The notes below the pieces were generated by a model that saw only the letters and a list, made by a program, of their open reading frames with translations, made no database searches and was not told the origin of the DNA. Position numbers and translations under genes: made by a program. This document shows, one piece after another, positions 1-27,500 of a stretch of 27,500 bases of DNA. Positions within the stretch are counted from its first letter, which is position 1. Each line of letters starts with the position of its first letter. The DNA is taken from positions 27,501 through 55,000 of the forward strand of contig JAWQFJ010017368.1 in the NCBI GenBank assembly GCA_034096865.1, in the 5' to 3' direction. The stretch comes from Theodoxus fluviatilis (taxonomy: Eukaryota; Mollusca; Gastropoda; Cycloneritida; Neritidae).

Positions 1-20924
<20,924 letters not shown>

Positions 20925-21224
20925 CTTTGTGAAGGCGAAACTACCCATTTATTTAATGAATTTGTTGGTGCGGTAATAACCTAACAAATGAATATCTTTA
21001 TTACCTTGTATTTATTCTGCTGCATTTCATTATTTGCATTAACTGAAAGGTATGATTCTTATACACGTTTGGTTTCTAGCTCTGTTGTGTTCCTACCGTC
21101 TGATTGGGTCTGCAGGTGTGAAATTATACCTCCCCGCCCAGGTGAGATTGATACCAATGGAACCGACAGGAGGGAGCTCATGAAGACACGATTTTTTACC
21201 CTCCAATCGATCAGTCTCTGAAGA
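20925..21224. promoter_or_regulatory. Divergent BRD8/clarin-like promoter region
   Basis: Three hundred bases separate the two start codons. Candidate elements are a CCAAT box on the minus strand (GATTGGG, about 21101-21107) and a GC-box-like CCCCGCCCA (about 21132-21140). No canonical TATA box stands out for either direction. A 77-codon upstream frame (20988-21221) ends three bases before the clarin ATG. Transcription starts cannot be fixed from the sequence. Confidence 0.55.
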
Positions 21225-21474
21225 ATGGAGACCCAGAGGAAACTTTTCATCACTTTAACCTTTGTGCTTGCGCTTGTCGGGGTTTGTTTGATGACCGCCG
21301 CTTTTGCGACGGATAATTGGATTGAGGCCTCACCGAAACTGTTCAACACTTCTATAAGCCAGAATGCCAGCTATGGAAGCCCATCAAAATTCACTGGAAA
21401 TATTTCGTTCGGCTTGTTCAAAGGACACAGCTCACTGGATTACGGAACTGGTCCTCGAGAAAGAACCTTGTGGG
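21225..21474 (+). CDS. Clarin-like four-TM protein, exon 1 (partial gene)
   Basis: ATG at 21225 opens METQRKLFITLTFVLALVGV, and the first membrane segment spans about residues 7-28. A first extracellular loop follows with DNWIEAS, three N-glycosylation sequons (NTS, NAS, NIS) and FTGNISFGLFKGHSSLDYGT. The YGLF-x-G block and the following G-x-x-R resemble the first loop of clarins (CLRN1-3), small tetraspan membrane proteins tied to hair-cell and photoreceptor function in vertebrates. The exon ends in phase 1 at donor GTAAGT (21475-21480). Exons for TM2-TM4 are not seen before 27500, so the first intron exceeds 6 kb or they were missed. Other small tetraspan families (claudin/PMP22-like) are the alternative. 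Confidence 0.75.
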
Positions 21475-22266
21475 GTAAGTTTCTTTTTTTATCTTCATGC
21501 GCATGTGACATGTTCTCCCCTCCCCTCCCTTCCTGTCTCCCCCGCCTTGACACTTTGACAGTCACAGTTTTTGCAGACGAAAACACGCGACTGACCTGGC
21601 TCCCTCGCGTGAATACAGGCAGAGATCTTGTCTAGTAATAATTATACGTTCTCAATGATGCAAGCTTCTTGACTTCCACCACCGACTGACAGCCAGATTC
21701 ACTTCATCATTCAAGGCTAATGGAAACCAGTCATTGATGATGGAGTGAAACTTTTGCGTAGGCATTTCCAGAATGCGTAGCAATTTCATAGTACGTTCAT
21801 AAACAGTAGCTTTTCATAGATCATAGGGTATGTAATTACAGGTAGAGAATTTCATTTTGTTGAATGAAAGCATCGTATTATTTCTTTTGATTCAAGTAGT
21901 TACATGAACTGATACCTCACATTTAAAGTATTCTTGTGTGGGATGAAGTTGGACAACCCGTACGGCGATTATTATTCCCAACTCTGCGTTGAAACTAAAC
22001 GGTAGCAGTTTTGGGGGGCTGTGATGATAACATGTACTTTGTGTCTGTGGGGTCCTACTTTGAGATTTGTAATCGTTTTTGGCATTGATGTGTTGAATTA
22101 TTAACATATTTCAATCTATGTTTAACTAGAAAAATGTGTGCAAGTTCATCATTTAGAATAAATCGTTTTGCATTGCCTTCAGATAGATTTTCCATACCAA
22201 ACTTTCTGCTGGTTCCTTAGCAACTGGTTCAAGCTGTAGAGTTGTATGGCTAAATAGTAAATATCT
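21475..22266 (+). other. Clarin-like intron 1, proximal part
   Basis: The frame remaining open to 21635 is read-through past the donor. No exon, RNA or mobile element is recognised here. Confidence 0.55.
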
Positions 22267-22436
22267 ATTTAAAACCCTAGAAGTCCACCTTGATGGCATC
22301 ATCCTTTGTCACCGTGCACTGTCTGGCATGCTTTTGGCCATCCTTTGTCACCACTGTCTGGCATGCTTTTGGCCATCCTTCGGTTTCCTAGGAGATCTGG
22401 ATGATGCCATCAAGGTAGACTTCTAGGGTTTTAAAT
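22267..22436. mobile_element. Hairpin MITE with TTAA ends (piggyBac-like candidate)
   Basis: Arms of 38 bases (22267-22304 and 22399-22436) are inverted repeats with a single mismatch. Both ends carry TTAA (22269-22272 and 22431-22434), then AACCCTAGAAGTC. A TTAA duplication and CCCTAGAA-type ends are the hallmarks of piggyBac elements. The 94-base loop contains a direct repeat of about 35 bases (TTTGTCACC...GGCCATCC). It has no coding capacity. Confidence 0.75.
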
Positions 22437-23453
22437 GTCACTGACATGTTAGATCTAATAGATGGGTTATTGCATACCCACACTGTCCCCATTGATGGGT
22501 AAGTGAAAAGTGAATGTTCACTTTAATTGGCCCCACATGTTTTGTGAGAGAAAATACTTACAGAGCCAACAGTAGGTGCAGTGATGAAATAATGGAATAT
22601 AGTGCAGGGATACTTATGAAAAAGAAATGTATTTCTGATTAATTATAGAACATTCTAACTAGATGGAAACTATTTTTTAAGTATTGCAAGTGTATCTATA
22701 TCATCCAGTTTATGAGCTCCACCCACTGAAGCTTAGGAATGGCTTAAAAACAGAACAGCCAGCTTATCGTTGTCTACTTTGAAACCTCGAGTTTGCTCCA
22801 TCTTGAGTTGCATGCTTGCATTGCTATCTAAAGAGTTAGAGCCCACCCTTTGAATGTGTGTGACTCATTGTGATGTTGGACCTGCTTTCAGTGGTCAGAC
22901 TGTTTGGACTGTTGGCAGCTTTCTGTGGAAACTGGAGCCAAAAGCCTCAACATCAATATTTTATCAAAGATCATTTTGCAGGAATAATGAAATATTGCAG
23001 TAATCAGTGTGGGTGTGACTTATTGTATCAATATTTTTTAACACTTTAACTTCTATAATTTTTTTTCAGTGCATTGCTATTGGTGTGGTTTCAAGACCTT
23101 TATAAAATGCTGGATGAGAGAGTGATTGTTTTATATAAATGTTCTCCATAAAGGTATTATGTACTTTCACATTATGATGTTCTTAATAAATAAACAGCCC
23201 TGCCATATATTGGAAATGGTTCATAATAGATATAAAGAGGAGGAGGACAACAGTGATGCCTTCAGCTGTTTAGGATTTTTGTGTTGTTGGTAACCATCAT
23301 AAGTACTGGAAGCTTCTATTATGTATGACTGCAGTTTTGAAAAAAAAGTGTTTTGGATTGCTTGCCATTCCTACTCAAGATAAATTGGTAAAGTTTCAGT
23401 AATTGCATTCCAGCTTCTTGGAATCCAGATGACACTGTTAGCAAATCAGCTCT
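22437..23453. other. Clarin-like intron 1, no recognised feature
   Basis: This is AT-rich sequence without an ORF of note. I find no exon matching clarin membrane segments and no clear repeat. Confidence 0.5.
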
Positions 23454-23458
23454 CCAGG

Positions 23459-23672
23459 GCCCGTATTCACAACGGCGATTTATCTTTTTAACACTCGATT
23501 TATCTTGATCGGTTAGATAAGGTACGCTCGTCAGAGGATCCTAGGTTGCGCTTTGCTATATATACTGGTTTCCAGCCAAGGGAGAGCGGAACAGGCAGTT
23601 GGAATCGTCTGAGTTTAGAGATAAATCGGGGTTAAAATAAATCGCTGATAAATCGCCGTTGTGAATACGGGC
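23459..23672. mobile_element. MITE with 5-bp target duplication
   Basis: The ends GCCCGTATTCACAACGGCGA and its inverse (TCGCCGTTGTGAATACGGGC) are perfect inverted repeats, continuing as TTTATC/GATAAA. The element is flanked by CCAGG on both sides (23454-23458 and 23673-23677), a 5-bp target-site duplication. It is 214 bp with no coding capacity. The superfamily cannot be named from the ends alone. Confidence 0.88.
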
Positions 23673-24635
23673 CCAGGATTCTGAAGCTAACCTGATCATA
23701 CCCAATGGTATCTCACTGCTGTGTGTTTAAGATACTTGCCCCTGACATTGGATTTGATAAGTTTGAAATGACCTAGATACCCCCTCACAGTCACACCACT
23801 GAAGGTAAAGTTCTCTCATTGGAGCTTGAAGAAGTCTCTCAGAATGGGGGTAAAAAAAGTGTCTGCTGGATGTTGAAAACAAATGATTTTTGTATTCAGA
23901 ATACTGGTTGGAGGCAGGATCCATGAAGATATATAGACAGTCTCAGAACCAGCCAAAAGAGCAAACTAATAATACTTTGCAGAGCAAACACACTCACCTG
24001 AGAAAGAAATTGAAATTGGCATGATAGTATCTAGTTGCAGTTAATGAGTTATTGTGGATACAGAACCAATTCACTTAGTCAAAGTTAGTGTCCAGAAAAT
24101 GTATCAAAATTTGATATTAATTAATCCAAGTTTGAGGTGTTAGTGGACTCAGTAATTTCAACATGTTTTTTTAATGCATAGATCTTCATTTATAAATTAT
24201 AACCTTTGGTCTTTGCATTATGATTCTCAGTATTTTCTTACTTTCATCCCTGTCGTCGTTTCTTGGAAAAGGTAGATCATGACATTTGATATCAGATGAA
24301 TGACTGGAATTTGTAAGTGTGTTGGGCTCAGCCAGGGCCAAACAAAAACATAGATGTCATCATTTGGTTAATGTAACGTGGCAAAAATTAAGTAAGTGTC
24401 AGTAGGTATGCCTTTTTTTCTCTTCTTCATTTTTTTTCTTCTTGATTTTCATATGAAGGAGGTGAGATTGAGACTGCACACATGTTTGTGTTTTAAGATG
24501 TGTCATACATGAAGTAGATTAATCTGAACATGAATAAAAATGTCTTTAAATGAAAATGCTATTTTTTAATATGCTTAAATAATGCATATAAGTTATAGGA
24601 AAGATGGGACACATGTATGCAGTTTGTTGCTCATC

Positions 24636-24957
24636 TCCTCCTCCTCCTCCTCCTCCTCCTCCTCCTCCTCCTCCTCCTCCTCCTCCTCCTCCTCCTCCTC
24701 CTCCTCCTCCTCCTCCTCCTCCTCCTCCTCCTCCTCCTCCTCCTCCTCCTCTCCTCCTCCTCCTCCTCCTCCTCCTCCTCCTCCTCCTCCTCCTCCTCCT
24801 CCTCCTCCTCCTCCTCCTCCTCCTCCTCCTCCTCCTCCTCCTCCTCCTCCTCCTCCTCCTCCTCCTCCTCCTCCTCCTTCTTCTTCTTCTTCTTCTTCTT
24901 CTTCTTCTTCTTCTTCTTCTTCTTCTTCTTCTTCTTCTTCTTCTTCTTCTTCTTCTT
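24636..24957 (+). repeat. (CTC)n then (CTT)n triplet tract
   Basis: About 240 bases of CTC triplets with one slip at about 24750 are followed by about 80 bases of CTT. The strand is purely pyrimidine for over 320 bases. The poly-Ser, poly-Pro, poly-Leu, poly-Glu and poly-Lys frames are artefacts. Between 23678 and 24635 nothing is recognised. Confidence 0.98.
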
Positions 24958-24980
24958 CAATTGGAAAACAAAGTTTTAAC

Positions 24981-25032
24981 TTAAGGTCAGCAGGAAAAAT
25001 AGGGTCAGCCAGGTTACCATAACCACATTATT
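24981..25032 (-). repeat. Short interspersed element, copy 5
   Basis: The minus strand reads AATGTGGTTATGGTAACCTG, then GCTGACCCTATTTTTCCTGC and TGACCTTAA. It belongs to the family described at 3671-3755 and lies directly beside the triplet tract. Confidence 0.6.
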
Positions 25033-25210
25033 TATTTGTTTGTTTGTTTGTTGTTGTTTTTTGTTTTTTGGGGGAGGCCTTCTATTGTTAGCTTTGGAGC
25101 AGGTATGTTTCACAGTGTGATCAGTTTTTCTTGGTGTGATATGATAATTGATAGTTATGGTGGTGATGTTGAAAAGGCAACAAAAAAAATGTTTGTTTCC
25201 AGAGAGGGAG

Positions 25211-25321
<111 letters not shown>

Positions 25322-25529
25322 AATTTGTAAATTCATCACTAGAATCAATAATAAATTCAAGTGAAGTTTATGTGAATGATAGATTGATTTCCTAGTGTTG
25401 GAAACTTAAATTTAAGTTGGTATGAATCATCAGTTTTACATGTCTACAAATTGGCAACCTTTCTATGAACTAAAAGGAAAGAGAAAATTTCCACCTACCT
25501 GCCCATGCCCCCCAACCCCACCCCACCCC

Positions 25530-25575
25530 CCCACCCCCATTTTGTTGTTGTTGCCATGTTACCTGAAACTTTATC
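25530..25575 (-). repeat. Short interspersed element, copy 6
   Basis: The minus strand reads GGTAACATGGCAACAACAAC, then AAAATGGGGG and a G-rich run. It matches the middle of copy 4 at 15660-15735, including the adjacent G-rich stretch. From 25576 to 26270 no gene is recognised, although several short open frames exist. Confidence 0.58.
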
Positions 25576-26270
25576 CCTCCAGGTTTACTGGAGGTCCTCA
25601 CAGCTTTATCTATCTGTGTGTGCGTGTATCTGTCTGTGTGTTTGTCTTGACTTAACGGCTGATATCTCAAAAACTACTGGTCGGATTTCCTTGACATTTT
25701 GCACACTTACTGGAAGTTAGATCCGATTGAATGTATCAAATTTTCAGAATCAAGGTTTGAAAAGAAAGTGACTTTTTAAGGTCGTAAACTCGAAAACACC
25801 CCCCTAAAATGTCCCTTGATGGAATGGCGATATTTCACATTTTCCTTCACTCCCATCGCCAGCAGCGTTTCTCCCACGCTGTACGAACACTCACCAGTTA
25901 CATAAATAGTTTTCGTGATCCTCCCCAGAAAAAAAATCGCCTTTGCTTAAAAAAATACCGTTTTACACAGTCAAAATTGGTGTCTCCATCTGCGCGGTCG
26001 GTCCAACTCTTAGAACAGCCACTCCGTCTCAGCAGCAGTGCGATAGAATAGGCCTACACTACCAAGTTCTGTTCGCGTGGCCTAATGGCAGTGGATTGAT
26101 ATTAAACTTGGCAGAAATAGACCTTGAGTATCCTATTTATATACAAGACCACTCAAATTTCATGATTTATCATCCATTTTCCTACAATTTACAGTGCATA
26201 AAACAAACCGAGGGGGTTTGCGGAAAACAACTTTATCATTGCTTCACAAACACTTATTCATGTCAGTTCC

Positions 26271-26331
26271 CAAATAGCTCACCTGGTAGAGTGTTGGACT
26301 ATTGTTTTGTTAGGTCATGGGCAGAAACTTT
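26271..26331 (+). mobile_element. Degenerate tRNA-derived SINE head
   Basis: TAGCTCACCTGGTAGAGTGT, then TGGACTATT, matches a tRNA 5' half with an A-box-like element. It is followed about 30 bases on by TTAGGTCATGGGCAG, where a B box would be expected but is degraded. A T run follows. This is the usual start of tRNA-derived SINEs, and a functional tRNA is ruled out by the broken B box and lack of fold. Confidence 0.42.
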
Positions 26332-26591
26332 TTTTTTTAATTGTGTTTTTTTATGCCAAAACCTGGAGGTTCAGCGCCAGTGGTTTTTATTTGTTTATGA
26401 GTTTTGTGTGTGCCTCATTTCTGCCTGTGTATCTGTATGATATTTGTATCTTCAGAATAGTGGAATGTGCAGCCTGTGAGGCAGGGATTTTGGTTGTGTC
26501 AGGCAAGTGATACAGATAACCCAAGCAAACAGGATGTGGCAAGAATGCACAGTGAAGTGGCCAGCTGGCATGGCAGGGTGTGATCTAAGAT

Positions 26592-27500
26592 AAGTGAGGA
26601 GTGGGTCACACTGCAGAACATGTGAGGAGTGGGTCACTGCAGAATGGGTGAGCAAAATGGGTCAAGAGTGGGTCATACTGCAAAATGGGTGAGGAGTGGG
26701 TCACACTGCAGAATGGGTGAGGAGTGGGTCACACTGCAGAATGGGTGAGGAGTGGGTCACACTGCAAAATGGGTGAGGAGTGGATCACACTGCAAAATGG
26801 GTGAGGAGTGGGTCACACTGCAGAATGGGTGAGGAGTGGGTCACACTGCAAAATGGGTGAGGAGTGGGTCACACTGCAGAATGGGTGAGGAGTGAATCAT
26901 ACTGCAAAATGGGTGAGGAGTGGGTCACACTGCAAAATGGGTGAGGAGTGGGTCACACTGCAAAATGGGTGAGGAGTGGGTCACACTGCAGAATGGGTGA
27001 GGAGTGGGTCACACTGCAGAATGGGTGAGGAGTGGGTCACACTGCAGAATGGGTGAGGAGTGGGTCACACTGCAAAATGGGTGAGGAGTGGGTCACACTG
27101 CAAAATGGGTGAGGAGTGGGTCACACTGCAGAATGGGTGAGGAGTGGGTCACACTGCAGAATGGGTGAGGAGCAGGTCACACTGCAGAATGGGTGAGGAG
27201 TGGGTCACACTGCAAAATGGGTGAGGAGCAGGTCACACTGCAAAATGGGTGAGGAGTGGGTCACACTGCAGAATGGGTGAGGAGTGGGTCACACTGCAGA
27301 ATGGGTGAGGAGCAGGTCACACTGCAAAATGGGTGAGGAGTGGGTCACACTGCAAAATGGGTGAGGAGTGGGTCACACTGCAGAATGGGTGAGGAGTGGG
27401 TCACACTGCAAAATGGGTGAGGAGCGGGTCACACTGCAAAATGGGTGAGGAGTGGGTCACACTGCAAAATGGGTGAGGAGTGGGTCACACTGCAAAATGG
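26592..27500 (+). repeat. 28-bp minisatellite, about 32 copies, runs off the window
   Basis: The unit is GGGTGAGGAGTGGGTCA followed by CACTGCAAAAT (28 bases). Copies vary mainly at one A/G position in the GCA(A/G)AAT part and at GTGGGTC versus GCAGGTC. The first two or three copies (26592-26690) are irregular, and the array then becomes regular. No ORF spans it. It is the last feature of the window and probably continues past 27500. Confidence 0.98.

Noticed and set aside
23727..23924. 65-codon minus frame as a gene
   Set aside because: It is short, with no motif and no splice or promoter context. It is consistent with a chance open frame.
24582..25022. Open frames of poly-Ser, poly-Pro, poly-Leu, poly-Glu and poly-Arg
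   Set aside because: All six frames stay open simply because the DNA is a CTC/CTT triplet repeat.
26271..26340. Functional tRNA gene
   Set aside because: The A-box-like part is good, but the B box is degraded and no cloverleaf acceptor stem can be drawn, so it is listed only as a SINE relic.
25943..26440. 165-codon plus frame in the clarin-like intron
   Set aside because: It has no recognisable domain and does not show clarin membrane segments, and it overlaps the degenerate tRNA-like SINE head. Most likely a chance open frame.
26592..27500. CRISPR-like array
   Set aside because: The repeat is continuous at 28 bp with no unique spacers, in an animal genome. It is a minisatellite.

Overview
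This is eukaryotic, intron-rich, animal DNA. The signs are GT-AG introns with matching phases, long perfect microsatellites, a Penelope-like element, a non-LTR retrotransposon and MITE-like hairpins. The BRD8 and clarin homologues, together with this repeat content, suggest a marine invertebrate deuterostome, perhaps an echinoderm. That placement is an inference, and no species can be fixed from the window.

Two host genes sit head to head. The minus strand carries the 5' part of a BRD8 homologue, a subunit of the TIP60/NuA4 histone acetyltransferase complex. I traced eleven coding exons by splice sites, continuous phase and similarity to vertebrate BRD8. They run from the ATG at 20924 to an exon cut by the window edge at 105..1, about 409 residues in all. 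The bromodomain exons must lie beyond position 1. The plus strand carries exon 1 of a clarin-like four-transmembrane protein (21225-21474), whose later exons I do not find before 27500. The two start codons are 300 bp apart, so the genes probably share a divergent promoter. A perfect YY1-type motif overlaps the BRD8 start codon.

BRD8 introns hold most of the rest. Intron 1 (16131-20908) has an unrecognised ORF (18224-18820) whose acceptor and 5' end form a triplicated 209-bp tandem repeat. BRD8 exon 2 (16037-16130) is also flanked by partial tandem copies: its 5' end and acceptor occur three times with a 74-bp period, and its 3' end and donor twice with a 55-bp period. Intron 5 (5536-13147) holds a dead non-LTR retrotransposon on the minus strand. 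It is split at about 8272/11650 by a block containing a BED-finger ORF (8593-9353, minus) and a 5'-truncated Penelope-like element (about 9725-11515, plus) bounded by (AT)n. Intron 7 (2004-5081) is rich in (GA)n, (GACA)n and (GT)n.

The clarin intron (21475-27500) contains two hairpin MITE candidates, a 320-bp (CTC)n/(CTT)n tract, a (GA)n tract and a degenerate tRNA-like SINE head. It ends in a 28-bp minisatellite of about 32 copies that continues off the window. Six diverged copies of one short interspersed element are scattered through both genes.

The points most worth a second look are the divergent BRD8/clarin promoter, the tandem multiplication of splice-site regions in two neighbouring minus-strand units, the nested retroelements with tail-to-tail Penelope ends, and the minisatellite of direct-repeat nuclear-receptor-like half sites.
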